A stretch of 64,000 nt of DNA. Origin: Antedon mediterranea. Its lineage: Eukaryota > Echinodermata > Crinoidea > Comatulida > Antedonidae. The translations under genes were made by a program, and so were the position numbers. This document shows, piece after piece, positions 1-11,462 of the stretch. Numbering within the stretch: the first letter of the stretch is position 1; each line of letters starts with the position of its first letter. A model generated the notes under the pieces. The model saw only the letters and a list, made by a program, of their open reading frames with translations, did not search any database and had not been told where the DNA came from. Where the stretch lies: NCBI RefSeq assembly GCF_964355755.1, contig NC_092679.1, forward strand, positions 9,422,001 through 9,486,000, written 5' to 3'.

Positions 1-2258
1 GTTTTTCGGAAATCACAAAATTGTCTAAAACGTCTCCAAATGCGATTTGAAGCTATTCTGTACACTTTGATGTTTTTATGTTAACAAGTTTTTTAGAAAA
101 TCACAAAATGGTCTAAAACATCTCCAAATGCGATTTAAAGCTATTTTAAGCACTTTGGTGTTTTTATGTTAACAAGTTTTTTCGAAAATCACAAAATGGT
201 CTAAAACGTCTCCAAATGCGATTTGAAGCTATTTTAAGCACTTGGGTGTTTTTGTGTTAACAAGTTTTTCGAAATGCTCAAAATGGTCTAAAACGTTTCC
301 AAATGCGATTTGAAGCTATTCTGTACACTTTGATGTTTTGTGTGAAAATTTTCTGTCGAAATGCTCAAAATGGTCAAAAACGTTTTTAAAAACGATATTA
401 AGCTACTTTGTGCTCTTTGATGTTTTTGTGTGAAATGTTTTATCGAAATGCTCAAAATGGTCTAAAACGGTTTCTAATGTGATTTCAAGCACTTTGATGT
501 TTTTGTGTAACCAAGTTTTTCGAAAATCACAAAATTGTCTAAAACGTCTCCAAATGCGATTTGAAGCTATTCTGTACTCTTTGATGTTTTTATGTTAACA
601 AGTTTTTCGAAAATCACAAAATGGTCTAAAACGTCTCCAAATGCGATTTTAAGCTATTCTAAGCACTTTGGTGTTTTTATGTTAACAAGTTTTTTTGAAA
701 TCACAAAATGGTCTAAAATGTCTCTAAATGAGATTTGAAGCTTTTCTGTACATTTTGATGTTTTTATGTTAACAAGTTTTTTCGAAAATCACAAAATGGT
801 CTAAAATGTCTCCAAATGCGATTTGAAGCTATTCTAAGCACTTTGGTGTTTTTATGGAAACAATTTTTTTCGAAAATCACAAAATGGTCTAAAACGTCTC
901 CAAATGTGATTTGAAGCTATTCTGTACACTTTGATGTTTTTATGTTAGCAAGTTTTTTCGAAAATTACAAAATGGTCTAAAACGTCTACAAATGCGATTT
1001 GAAGCTAATCTGTACACTTTGATGTTTTTATGTTAACAAGTTTTTTCGAAAATCACAAAAGGGTCTAAAATGTCTCCAAATGCGATTTGAAGCTATTCTA
1101 AGCACTTTGATGTTTTTATGTTACCAAGTTTTTTCGAAAATCACAAAATGGTCTAAAACGTCTCCAATAGCGATTTTAAGCTATTCTGTACACTTTGATG
1201 TTTTTATGTTAACAAGTTTTTCGAAAATCACAAAATGGTCTAAAACGTCTCCAAATGCGATTTTAAGCTATTCTAAGCACTTTGGTGTTTTTATGTTAAC
1301 AAGTTTTTTTGAAAATCACAAAATGGTCTAAAACGTCTCTAAATGCGATTTGAAGCTTTTCTGTACAATTTGATGTTTTTATGTTAACAACTTTTTTCGA
1401 AAATCACAAAATGGTCTAAAATGTCTCCAAATGCGATTTGAAGCTATTCTAAGCACTTTGGTGTTTTTATGGAAACAATTTTTTTCGAAAATCACAAAAT
1501 GGTCTAAAACGTCTCCAATAGCGATTTGAAGCTTTTCTGTACACTTTGGTGTTTTTATGTTAACAAGTTTTTTCGAAAATCACAAAATGGTCTAAAACGT
1601 CTCCAAATGCGATTTGAAGCTAATCTGTACACTTTGATGTTTTTATGTTAACAAGTTTTTTCGAAGATCACAAAATGGTCTAAAACGTCTACAAATGCAA
1701 TTTGAAGCTATTCTAAGCACTTTTGTGTTTTTATGTTAACAAGTTTTTTCGAAAATCACAAAATGGTCTAAAACGTCTGCAAATGCGATTTTAAACTATT
1801 CTTAGCACATTGGTGTTTTTATTTAAACAAATTTTTTCGAAACTCACAAAATGGTCTAAAACGTCTCCAAATGCGGTTTGAAGCTATTTTAAGCACTTTG
1901 GTGTTTTTGTGTTAACAAGTTTTTCGAAATGCTCAAAATGGTCTAAAACGTTTTTAAACACGATATTAAGCTATTTTGTGCTCTTTGGTGTTTTTTTGTG
2001 AAAAGTTTTAGCAAAATGCTCAAAATGGTCTAAAACGATTTCTAATGTGATTTTAAGCACTTTGATGTTTTTATGTTAACTAGTTTTTTCGAAAATCACA
2101 AAATGGTCTAAAACGTCTCCAAATGCGATTTGAAGCTATTTTAAGCACTTAAGTGCTTTTGTGTAACCAAGTTTTTTTGAAAATCACAAAAGGGTCTAAA
2201 ATGTCTCCAAATGTGATTTGAAGCTATTTTAAGCACTTTGGTGTTTTTGTGTTAACAA
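1..2258 (+). repeat. Register segment 1: left partial unit
   Basis: The segment opens exactly at a register-marker monomer (GTTTTTCGGAAATCACAAAA) and runs to the next one at 2259. It holds block A at about 382, plain monomers, and block B near 2007. From about 1062 onward it is nearly identical to sequence 24,750 bp downstream. A 16-bp perfect palindrome is at 2143-2158. The translatable stretch at 1080-1331 is three monomers read through and is not a gene. Confidence 0.85.
2143..2158. repeat. 16-bp perfect palindrome AAGCACTTAAGTGCTT
   Basis: This self-complementary site lies in the monomer after block B. The same perfect form is at 26893-26908 and 39049-39064. Other copies of that monomer read GCACTTAGGTGC, with one central mismatch. 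The perfect form is probably a point variant spread by duplication. It could extrude a small cruciform, but no function is shown. Confidence 0.8.
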
Positions 2259-3053
2259 GTTTTTCGGAAATCACAAAATTGTCTAAAACGTCTCCAAATG
2301 CGATTTGAAGCTATTCTGTACACTTTGATGTTTTTATGTTAACAAGTTTTTTAGAAAATCACAAAATGGTCTAAAACATCTCCAAATGCGATTTAAAGCT
2401 ATTTTAAGCACTTTGGTGTTTTTATGTTAACAAGTTTTTTCGAAAATCACAAAATGGTCTAAAACGTCTCCAAATGCGATTTGAAGCTATTTTAAGCACT
2501 TTGGTGTTTTTGTGTTAACAAGTTTTTCGAAATGCTCAAAATGGTCTAAAACGTTTCCAAATGCGATTTGAAGCTATTCTGTACACTTTGATGTTTTGTG
2601 TGAAAATTTTCTGTCGAAATGCTCAAAATGGTCAAAAACGTTTTTAAATACGATATTAAGCTACTTTGTGCTCTTTGATGTTTTTGTGTGAAATGTTTTA
2701 TCGAAATGCTCAAAATGGTCTAAAACGGTTTCTAATGTGATTTCAAGCACTTTGATGTTTTTGTGTAACCAAGTTTTTCGAAAATCACAAAATTGTCTAA
2801 AACGTCTCCAAATGCGATTTGAAGCTATTCTGTACTCTTTGATGTTTTTATGTTAACAAGTTTTTCGAAAATCACAAAATGGTCTAAAACGTCTCCAAAT
2901 GCGATTTTAAGCTATTCTAAGCACTTTGGTGTTTTTATGTTAACAAGTTTTTTTGAAATCACAAAATGGTCTAAAACGTCTCTAAATGAGATTTGAAGCT
3001 TTTCTGTACATTTTGATGTTTTTATGTTAACAAGTTTTTTCGAAAATCACAAA

Positions 3054-4021
3054 ATGGTCTAAAATGTCTCCAAATGCGATTTGAAGCTATTCTAAGCACT
3101 TTGGTGTTTTTATGGAAACAATTTTTTTCGAAAATCACAAAATGGTCTAAAACGTCTCCAAATGTGATTTGAAGCTATTCTGTACACTTTGATGTTTTTA
3201 TGTTAGCAAGTTTTTTCGAAAATCACAAAATGGTCTAAAACGTCTACAAATGCGATTTGAAGCTAATCTGTACACTTTGATGTTTTTATGTTAACAAGTT
3301 TTTTCGAAAATCACAAAAGGGTCTAAAATGTCTGTAAATGCGATTTGAAGCTATTTAAAGCACTTTGGTGTTTTTAGGTTAACAAGTTTTTTCGAAAATC
3401 ACAAAAGGGTCTAAAATGTCTGTAAATGCGATTTGAAGCTATTTAAAGCACTTTGGTGTTTTTAGGTTAACAAGTTTTTTCGAAAATCACAAAATGGTCT
3501 AAAACGTCTACAAATGCGATTTGAAGCTATTCTAAGCACTTTTGTGTTTTTATGTTAACAAGTTTTTTCGAAAATCACAAAATGGTCTAAAATGTCTCCA
3601 AATGCGATTTGAAGCTATTCTAAGCACTTTGGTGTTTTTATGGAAACAATTTTTTTCGAAAATCACAAAATGGTCTAAAACGTCTCCAAATGTGATTTGA
3701 AGCTATTCTGTACACTTTGATGTTTTTATGTTAGCAAGTTTTTTCGAAAATCACAAAATGGTCTAAAACGTCTACAAATGCGATTTGTAGCTAATCTGTA
3801 CACTTTGATGTTTTTATGTTAACAAGTTTTTTCGAAAATCACAAAAGGGTCTAAAATGTCTGTAAATGCGATTTGAAGCTATTTAAAGCACTTTGGTGTT
3901 TTTAGATTAACAAGTTTTTTCGAAAATCACAAAATGGTCTAAAACGTCTACAAATGCGATTTGAAGCTATTCTAAGCACTTTTGTGTTTTTATGTTAACA
4001 AGTTTTTTCGAAAATCACAAA
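3054..4021 (+). repeat. 440-bp, 5-monomer higher-order repeat, 2 copies (first expanded to 6 monomers)
   Basis: The unit is five distinct monomers in fixed order. (1) AAAATGTCTCC, ending in ATGGAAACAA. (2) CTCCAAATGTGATT, ending in TTAGCAAG. (3) CTACAAATGCG with GCTAATCTG. (4) AAAGGGTCTAAAATGTCTG, ending in TTAGGTTAAC. (5) CTACAAATGCG with AAGCACTTTTGTG. The first copy here (3054-3581) is 528 bp because monomer 4 is duplicated. The second (3582-4021) is the 440-bp form, with GATTTGTAGC in monomer 3 and TTAGATTAAC in monomer 4. The same arrangement, including the doubled monomer, recurs at 27804-28771 and 39960-40927. Confidence 0.9.
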
Positions 4022-4082
4022 ATGGTCTAAAACGTCTCCAAATGCGATTTGAAGCTATTTTAAGCACTTTGGTGTTTTTGTG

Positions 4083-5950
4083 TTAACAAGTTTTTCGAAA
4101 ATCACAAAATGGTCTAAAACGTTTCCAAATGCGATTTGAAGCTATTCTGTACACTTTGATGTTTTGTGTGAAAATTTTCTTTCGAAATTCTCAAAATGGT
4201 CAAAAACGTTTTTAAATACGATATTAAGCTACTTTGTGCTCTTTGATGTTTTTGTGTGAAATGTTTTATCGAAATGCTCAAAATTGTCTAAAACGGTTTC
4301 TAATGTGATTTCAAGCACTTTGATGTTTTTGTGTAACCAAGTTTTTCGAAAATCACAAAATTGTCTAAAACGTCTCCAAATGCGATTTGAAGCTATTCTG
4401 TACACTTTGATGTTTTTATGTTAACAAGTTTTTCGAAAATCACAAAATGGTCTAAAACGTCTCCAAATGCGATTTGAAGCTATTCTGTACACTTTGATGT
4501 TTTTATGTTAACAAGTTTTTCGAAAATCACAAAATGGTCTAAAACGTCTCTAAATGCGATTTGAAGCTTTTCTGTACACTTTAATGTTTTTATGTTAACT
4601 TTTTTCGAAAATCACAAAATGGTCTAAATTTTCTCCAAATGCGATTTGAAGCTATTCTAAGCACTTTGATGTTTTTATGTTAACAAGTTTTTTCGAAAAT
4701 CACAAAATGGTCTAAAACGTCTCCAATAGCGATTTTAAGCTATTCTGTACACTTTGATGTTTTTATGTTAACAAGTTTTTCGAAAATCACAAAATGGTCT
4801 AAAATGCGATTTTAAGCTATTCTAAGCACTTTGGTGTTTTTATGTTAACAAGTTTTTTTGAAAATCACAAAATGGTCTAAAACGTCTCTAAATGCGATTT
4901 GAAGCTTTTCTGTACACTTTGATGTTTTTATGTTAACAACTTTTTTCGAAAATCACAAAATGGTCTAAAATGTCTCCAAATGCGATTTGAAGCTATTCTA
5001 AGCACTTTGGTGTTTTTATGGAAACAATTTTTTTCGAAAATCACAAAATGGTCTAAAACGTCTCCAATAGCGATTTGAAGCTTTTCTGTACACTTTGGTG
5101 TTTTTATGTTAACAAGTTTTTTCGAAAATCACAAAATGGTCTAAAACGTCTCCAAATGCGATTTGAAGCTAATCTGTACACTTTGATGTTTTTATGTTAA
5201 CAAGTTTTTTCGAAAATCACAAAATGGTCTAAAACGTTTCAAAATGCGATTTGAAGCTTTTCTTTACACTTTGGTGTTTTTATGTTAACAAGTTTTTTCG
5301 AAAATCACAAAATGGTCTAAAACGTCTCCAAATGCGATTTGAAGCTATTCTGTACACTTTGATGTTTTTATGTTAACAAGTTTTTTCGAAGATCACAAAA
5401 TTGTCTAAAACGTCTACAAATGCAATTTGAAGCTATTCTAAACACTTTTGTGTTTTTATGTTAACAAGTTTTTTTCGAAAATCACAAAATGGTCTAAAAC
5501 GTCTGCAAATGCGATTTTAAACTATTCTTAGCACATTGGTGTTTTTATTTAAACAAATTTTTTCGAAACTCACAAAATGGTCTAAAACGTCTCCAAATGC
5601 GATTTGAAGCTATTTTAAGCACTTTGGTGTTTTTGTGTTAACAAGTTTTTCGAAATGCTCAAAATGGTCTAAAACGTTTTTAAACACGATATTAAGCTAT
5701 TTTGTGCTCTTTGATGTTTTTTTGTGAAAAGTTTTAGCAAAATGCTCAAAATGGTCTAAAACGATTTCTAATGTGATTTTAAGCACTTTGATGTTTTTAT
5801 GTTAACTAGTTTTTTCGAAAATCACAAAATGGTCTAAAACGTCTCCAAATGCGATTTGAAGCTATTTTAAGCACTTAGGTGCTTTTGTGTAACCAAGTTT
5901 TTTTGAAAATCACAAAAGGGTCTAAAATGTCTCCAAATGTGATTTGAAGC
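4083..5950 (+). repeat. ~1.9-kb module recurring at five or more places
   Basis: The module runs from a block A with CTTTCGAAAT to the monomers just before the register marker. It is marked by TAAATTTTCTCC, by AATAGCGATTTTAAGC, by CTTTTCTTTACAC and by CGAAGATCAC. Recurrences start near 13700 (9,617 bp, then 9,627 bp after the 10-bp deletion at 4803), near 28833, near 41430 and, for its later part, near 51360. TTAACTTTTTTCG, a loss of ACAA, is shared by 4597, 11873, 14213 and 29347, but not by the 41430 and 51360 copies. Confidence 0.82.
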
Positions 5951-6260
5951 TATTTTAAGCACTTTGGTGTTTTTGTGTTAACAAGTTTTTCGGAAATCAC
6001 AAAATTGTCTAAAACGTCTCCAAATGCGATTTGAAGCTATTCTGTACACTTTGATGTTTTTATGTTAACAAGTTTTTTAGAAAATCACAAAATGGTCTAA
6101 AACATCTCCAAATGCGATTTAAAGCTATTTTAAGCACTTTGGTGTTTTTATGTTAACAAGTTTTTTCGAAAATCACAAAATGGTCTAAAACGTCTCCAAA
6201 TGCGATTTGAAGCTATTTTAAGCACTTTGGTGTTTTTGTGTTAACAAGTTTTTCGAAATG

Positions 6261-6511
6261 CTCAAAATGGTCTAAAACGTTTCCAAATGCGATTTGAAGC
6301 TATTCTGTACACTTTGATGTTTTGTGTGAAAATTTTCTGTCGAAATGCTCAAAATGGTCAAAAACGTTTTTAAATACGATATTAAGCTACTTTGTGCTCT
6401 TTGATGTTTTTGTGTGAAATGTTTTATCGAAATGCTCAAAATGGTCTAAAACGGTTTCTAATGTGATTTCAAGCACTTTGATGTTTTTGTGTAACCAAGT
6501 TTTTCGAAAAT
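6261..6511 (+). repeat. Block A: divergent three-monomer element (87+87+77 bp), representative copy
   Basis: Three successive monomers differ strongly from consensus. They begin CTCAAAATGG in place of CACAAAATGG, at 6261, 6348 and 6435, giving lengths 87, 87 and 77. The first ends TTTTGTGTGAAAATTTTC. The second has CAAAAACGTTTTTAAATACG and GATATTAAGC. The third lacks about 11 bp next to GATTTCAAGC and ends GTGTAACCAAG. The block is followed by a monomer starting CACAAAATTGTC. Copies, anchored at the G of GTTTTTAAATACG: 382, 2640, 4208, 6366, 7144, 7921, 10091, 12345, 13825, 15993, 16771, 17637, 19622, 21002, 21689, 22303, 23256, 23682, 24370, 24796, 25396, 27390, 28958, 31116, 31894, 34858, 36337, 37376, 39546, 41114, 41538, 43106, 43884, 46239, 47019, 47534, 48488, 50220, 50997, 52564, 56221, 56990, 57768, 59500, 60014, 62276 and 63056. 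A further copy is cut by the right edge. Confidence 0.9.
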
Positions 6512-9382
6512 CACAAAATTGTCTAAAACGTCTCCAAATGCGATTTGAAGCTATTCTGTACTCTTTGATTTTTTTATTTTAACAAGTTTTTCGAAAATCA
6601 CAAAATGGTCTAAAACGTCTCCAAATGCGATTTTAAGCTATTCTAAGCACTTTGGTGTTTTTATGTTAACAAGTTTTTTTGAAAATCACAAAATGGTCTA
6701 AAACGTCTCTAAATGAGATTTGAAGCTTTTCTGTACACTTTGATGTTTTTATGTTAACAAGTTTTTTCGAAAATCACAAAATGGTCTAAAATGTCTCCAA
6801 ATGCGATTTGAAGCTATTCTAAGCACTTTGGTGTTTTTATGGAAACAATTTTTTTCGAAAATCACAAAATGGTCTAAAACGTCTCCAAATGTGATTTGAA
6901 GCTATTCTGTACACTTTGATGTTTTTATGTTAACAAGTTTTTTCGAAAATCACAAAATGGTCTAAAACGTCTACAAATGCGATTTGAAGCTATACTGTAC
7001 ACTTTGATGCTTTTATGTTAACAAGTTTTTTCGAAAATCACAAAATGGTCTAAAACGTTTCCAAATGCGATTTGAAGCTATTCTGTACACTTTGATGTTT
7101 TGTGTGAAAATTTTCTGTCGAAATGCTCAAAATGGTCAAAAACGTTTTTAAATACGATATTAAGCTACTTTGTGCTCTTTGATGTTTTTGTGTGAAATGT
7201 TTTATCGAAATGCTCAAAATGGTCTAAAACGGTTTCTAATGTGATTTCAAGCACTTTGATGTTTTTGTGTAACCAAGTTTTTCGAAAATCACAAAATTGT
7301 CTAAAACGTCTCCAAATGCGATTTGAAGCTATTCTGTACACTTTGATGTTTTTATGTTAACAAGTTTTTCGAAAATCACAAAATGGTCTAAAACGTCTCC
7401 AAATGCGATTTGAAGCTATTCTGTACACTTTGATGTTTTTATGTTAACAAGTTTTTCGAAAATCACAAAATGGTCTAAAACGTCTCTAAATGCGATTTGA
7501 AGCTTTTCTGTACACTTTGATGTTTTTATGTTAACAACTTTTTTCGAAAATCACAAAATGGTCTAAAATGTCTCCAAATGCGATTTGAAGCTATTCTAAG
7601 CACTTTGGTGTTTTTATGTTAACAAGTTTTTTCGAAAATCACAAAATGGTCTAAAACGTCTCCAAATGCGATTTGAAGATATTCTGTACACTTTGATGTT
7701 TTTATGTTAACAAGTTTTTTCGAAAATCACAAAATGGTCTAAAACGTCTACAAATGCGATTTGAAGCTATTCTGTACACTTTGATGTTTTTATGTTAACA
7801 AGTTTTTTCGAAAATCACAAAATGGTCTAAAACGTTTCCAAATGCGATTTGAAGCTATTCTGTACACTTTGATGTTTTGTGTGAAAATTTTCTTTCGAAA
7901 TGCTCAAAATGGTCAAAAACGTTTTTAAATACGATATTAAGCTACTTTGTGCTCTTTGATGTTTTTGTGTGAAATGTTTTATCGAAATGCTCAAAATGGT
8001 GTAAAACGGTTTCTAATGTGATTTCAAGCACTTTGATGTTTTTGTGTAACCAAGTTTTTCGAAAATCACAAAATTGTCTAAAACGTCTCCAAATGCGATT
8101 TGAAGCTATTCTGTACACTTTGATGTTTTTATGTTAACAAGTTTTTCGAAAATCACAAAATGGTCTAAAACATCTCCAAATGCGATTTGAAGCTATTCTG
8201 TACACTTTGATGTTTTTATGTTAACAAGTTTTTCGAAAATCACAAAATGGTCTAAAACGTCTCTAAATGCGATTTGAAGCTTTTCTGTACACTTTGATGT
8301 TTTTATGTTAACAACTTTTTTCGAAAATCACAAAATGGTCTAAAATGTCTCCAAATGCGATTTGAAGCTATTCTAAGCACTTTGATGTTTTTATGTTACC
8401 AAGTTTTTTCGAAAATCACAAAATGGTCTAAAATGTCTCCAATAGCGATTTTAAGCTATTCTGTACACTTTGATGTTTTTATGTTAACAAGTTTTTCGAA
8501 AATCACAAAATGGTCTAAAACGTCTCCAAATGCGATTTTAAGCTATTCTAAGCACTTTGGTGTTTTTATGTTAACAAGTTTTTTTGAAAATCACAAAATG
8601 GTCTAAAACGTCTCTAAATGCGATTTGAAGCTTTTCTGTACACTTTGATGTTTTTATGTTAACAACTTTTTTCGAAAATCACAAAATGGTCTAAAATGTC
8701 TCCAAATGCGATTTGAAGCTATTCTAAGCACTTTGGTGTTTTTATGGAAACAATTTTTTTCGAAAATCACAAAATGGTCTAAAACGTCTCCAATAGCGAT
8801 TTGAAGCTTTTCTGTACACTTTGGTGTTTTTATGTTAACAAGTTTTTTCGAAAATCACAAAATGGTCTAAAACGTCTCCAAATGCGATTTGAAGCTAATC
8901 TGTACACTTTGATGTTTTTATGTTAACAAGTTTTTTCGAAAATCACAAAATGGTCTAAAACGTTTCCAAATGCGATTTGAAGCTTTTCTTTACACTTTGG
9001 TGTTTTTATGTTAACAAGTTTTTTCGAAAATCACAAAATGGTCTAAAACGTCTCCAAATGCGATTTGAAGCTATTCTGTACACTTTGATGTTTTTATGTT
9101 AACAAGTTTTTTCGAAGATCACAAAATGGTCTAAAACGTCTACAAATGCAATTTGAAGCTATTCTAAGCACTTTTGTGTTTTTATGTTAACAAGTTTTTT
9201 CGAAAATCACAAAATGGTCTAAAACGTCTGCAAATGCGATTTTAAACTATTCTTAGCACATTGGTGTTTTTATTTAAACAAATTTTTTCGAAACTCACAA
9301 AATGGTCTAAAACGTCTCCAAATGCGATTTGAAGCTATTTTAAGCACTTTGGTGTTTTTGTGTTAACAAGTTTTTCGAAATG

Positions 9383-9547
9383 CTCAAAATGGTCTAAAAC
9401 GTTTTTAAACACGATATTAAGCTATTTTGTGCTCTTTGGTGTTTTTTTGTGAAAAGTTTTAGCAAAATGCTCAAAATGGTCTAAAACGATTTCTAATGTG
9501 ATTTTAAGCACTTTGATGTTTTTATGTTAACTAGTTTTTTCGAAAAT
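9383..9547 (+). repeat. Block B: divergent two-monomer element (87+78 bp), representative copy
   Basis: A second divergent element starts CTCAAAATGG at 9383 and 9470 and returns to a normal CACAAAATGG monomer at 9548. Its marks are GTTTTTAAACACGATATTAAG, TTTTTTTGTGAAAAGTTTTAGC and ACGATTTCTAATGTG. The second monomer carries the same 10-11 bp shortening as the third monomer of block A. It is followed by TTAACTAG instead of TTAACAAG. Intact copies lie near 2007, 5734, 9458, 11539, 15360, 20368, 26756, 30482, 34224, 38909, 45076, 49585, 53749, 55055, 58865 and 61200 (approximate positions of the TTTAGC motif). A 17th copy, near 18848-19040, is interrupted. Block B normally lies about 250 bp upstream of the CGGAAATC register marker. 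Confidence 0.88.
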
Positions 9548-9856
9548 CACAAAATGGTCTAAAACGTCTCCAAATGCGATTTGAAGCTATTTTAAGCACT
9601 TAGGTGCTTTTGTGTAACCAAGTTTTTTAGAAAATCACAAAAGGGTCTAAAATGTCTCCAAATGTGATTTGAAGCTATTTTAAGCACTTTGGTGTTTTTG
9701 TGTTAACAAGTTTTTCGGAAATCACAAAATTGTCTAAAACGTCTCCAAATGCGATTTGAAGCTATTCTGTACACTTTGATGTTTTTATGTTAACAAGTTT
9801 TTTAGAAAATCACAAAATGGTCTAAAACATCTCCAAATGCGATTTAAAGCTATTTT

Positions 9857-11462
9857 AAGCACTTTGGTGTTTTTATGTTAACAAGTTTTTTCGAAAATCA
9901 CAAAATGGTCTAAAACGTCTCCAAATGCGATTTGAAGCTATTTTAAGCACTTTGGTGTTTTTGTGTTAACAAGTTTTTCGAAATGCTCAAAATGGTCTAA
10001 AACGTTTCCAAATGCGATTTGAAGCTATTCTGTACACTTTGATGTTTTGTGTGAAAATTTTCTGTCGAAATGCTCAAAATGGTCAAAAACGTTTTTAAAT
10101 ACGATATTAAGCTACTTTGTGCTCTTTGATGTTTTTGTGTGAAATGTTTTATCGAAATGCTCAAAATGGTCTAAAACGGTTTATAATGTGATTTCAAGCA
10201 CTTTGATGTTTTTGTGTAACCAAGTTTTTCGAAAATCACAAAATTGTCTAAAACGTCTCCAAATGCGATTTGAAGCTATTCTGTACTCTTTGATGTTTTT
10301 ATGTTAACAAGTTTTTCGAAAATCACAAAATGGTCTAAAACGTCTCCAAATGCGATTTTAAGCTATTCTAAGCACTTTGGTGTTTTTATGTTAACAAGTT
10401 TTTTTGAAATCACAAAATGGTCTAAAACGTCTCTAAATGAGATTTGAAGCTTTTCTGTACATTTTGATGTTTTTATGTTAACAAGTTTTTTCGAAAATCA
10501 CAAAATGGTCTAAAATGTCTCCAAATGCGATTTGAAGCTATTCTAAGCACTTTGGTGTTTTTATGGAAACAATTTTTTTCGAAAATCACAAAATGGTCTA
10601 AAACGTCTCCAAATGTGATTTGAAGCTATTCTGTACACTTTGATGTTTTTATGTTAGCAAGTTTTTTCGAAAATCACAAAATGGTCTAAAACGTCTACAA
10701 ATGCGATTTGAAGCTAATCTGTACACTTTGATGTTTTTATGTTAACAAGTTTTTTCGAAAATCACAAAAGGGTCTAAAATGTCTGTAAATGCGATTTGAA
10801 GCTATTTAAAGCACTTTGGTGTTTTTAGGTTAACAAGTTTTTTCGAAAATCACAAAATGGTCTAAAACGTCTACAAATGCGATTTGAAGCTATTCTAAGC
10901 ACTTTTGTGTTTTTATGTTAACAAGTTTTTTCGAAAATCACAAAATGGTCTAAAATGTCTCCAAATGCGATTTGAAGCTATTCTAAGCACTTTGGTGTTT
11001 TTATGGAAACAATTTTTTTCGAAAATCACAAAATGGTCTAAAACGTCTCCAAATGTGATTTGAAGCTATTCTGTACACTTTGATGTTTTTATGTTAGCAA
11101 GTTTTTTCGAAAATCACAAAATGGTCTAAAACGTCTACAAATGCGATTTGAAGCTAATCTGTACACTTTGATGTTTTTATGTTAACAAGTTTTTTCGAAA
11201 ATCACAAAAGGGTCTAAAATGTCTGTAAATGCGATTTGAAGCTATTTAAAGCACTTTGGTGTTTTTAGATTAACAAGTTTTTTCGAAAATCACAAAATGG
11301 TCTAAAACGTCTACAAATGCGATTTGAAGCTATTCTAAGCACTTTTGTGTTTTTATGTTAACAAGTTTTTTCGAAAATCACAAAATGGTCTAAAACGTCT
11401 CCAAATGCGATTTGAAGCTATTTTAAGCACTTTGGTGTTTTTGTGTTAACAAGTTTTTCGAA
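9857..11462 (+). repeat. Segmental duplication with partner at 12111-13716 (2,254 bp apart)
   Basis: About 1.6 kb recurs at constant distance. The pair shares a private base in block A (GGTTTATAATGTG at 10178 and 12432, elsewhere GGTTTCTAATGTG) and the two-copy 440-bp array. The same region from about 7810 also matches 37265 onward at 29,455 bp, with one 88-bp monomer gained in the right copy near 40312. Confidence 0.87.
10505..11384 (+). repeat. 440-bp, 5-monomer higher-order repeat, 2 copies
   Basis: Two tandem copies of the five-monomer unit (10505-10944 and 10945-11384) are exactly 440 bp apart. Monomer 4 is single in each. The first copy ends it with TTAGGTTAAC and the second with TTAGATTAAC, the same polarity as in the other arrays, so the terminal copy of each array is a recognisable variant. 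The next monomer is the ordinary CGTCTCC type. Confidence 0.9.

Larger units (their letters stand above)
2259..5984 (+). repeat. Register segment 2: ~3.7-kb higher-order unit (3726 bp)
   Basis: Running from marker to marker, it carries block A at 2640 and 4208, the 528+440-bp array, monomers with TAAATTTTCTCC and with TTAACTTTTTTCG, and block B near 5734. A monomer near 4803 has lost 10 bp (TCTAAAATGCG). The whole segment has a near-identical copy at 27009-30734, the same length to the base. Confidence 0.88.
1062..7395 (+). repeat. Long segmental duplication, copy 1 (~6.3 kb)
   Basis: This aligns without gaps to 25812-32145 at a constant distance of 24,750 bp. I checked points at 1080, 2259, 3301, 4208, 5521, 6541, 7021 and 7321. 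Only scattered substitutions were noticed, such as CpG/TpG at 1159 versus 25909 and GCGGTTTG at 1876. Left of 1062 and right of about 7395 the two copies switch to different monomer types. Limits are uncertain by tens of bases because flanking monomers are themselves similar. Confidence 0.88.
5985..9709 (+). repeat. Register segment 3: ~3.7-kb higher-order unit (3725 bp)
   Basis: The first ~1 kb and the last ~1.9 kb align with the previous unit at a spacing of 3713-3726 bp. The middle (about 7020-7810) differs: in place of the 5-monomer arrays it holds additional block A copies, at 7144 and 7921, about 777 bp apart. Its first ~1.4 kb is repeated at 30735-32145. The part from about 7810 onward is repeated at about 37265, 29,455 bp away. 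Confidence 0.87.

Noticed and set aside
1080-1331. 83-codon open frame, repeated at 8355, 25830 and 37810
   Set aside because: It is three satellite monomers read through; the protein is the monomer translated in successive frames (KITKWSK-type repeats). No start context, domain or unique sequence; near-identity among copies follows from DNA duplication.
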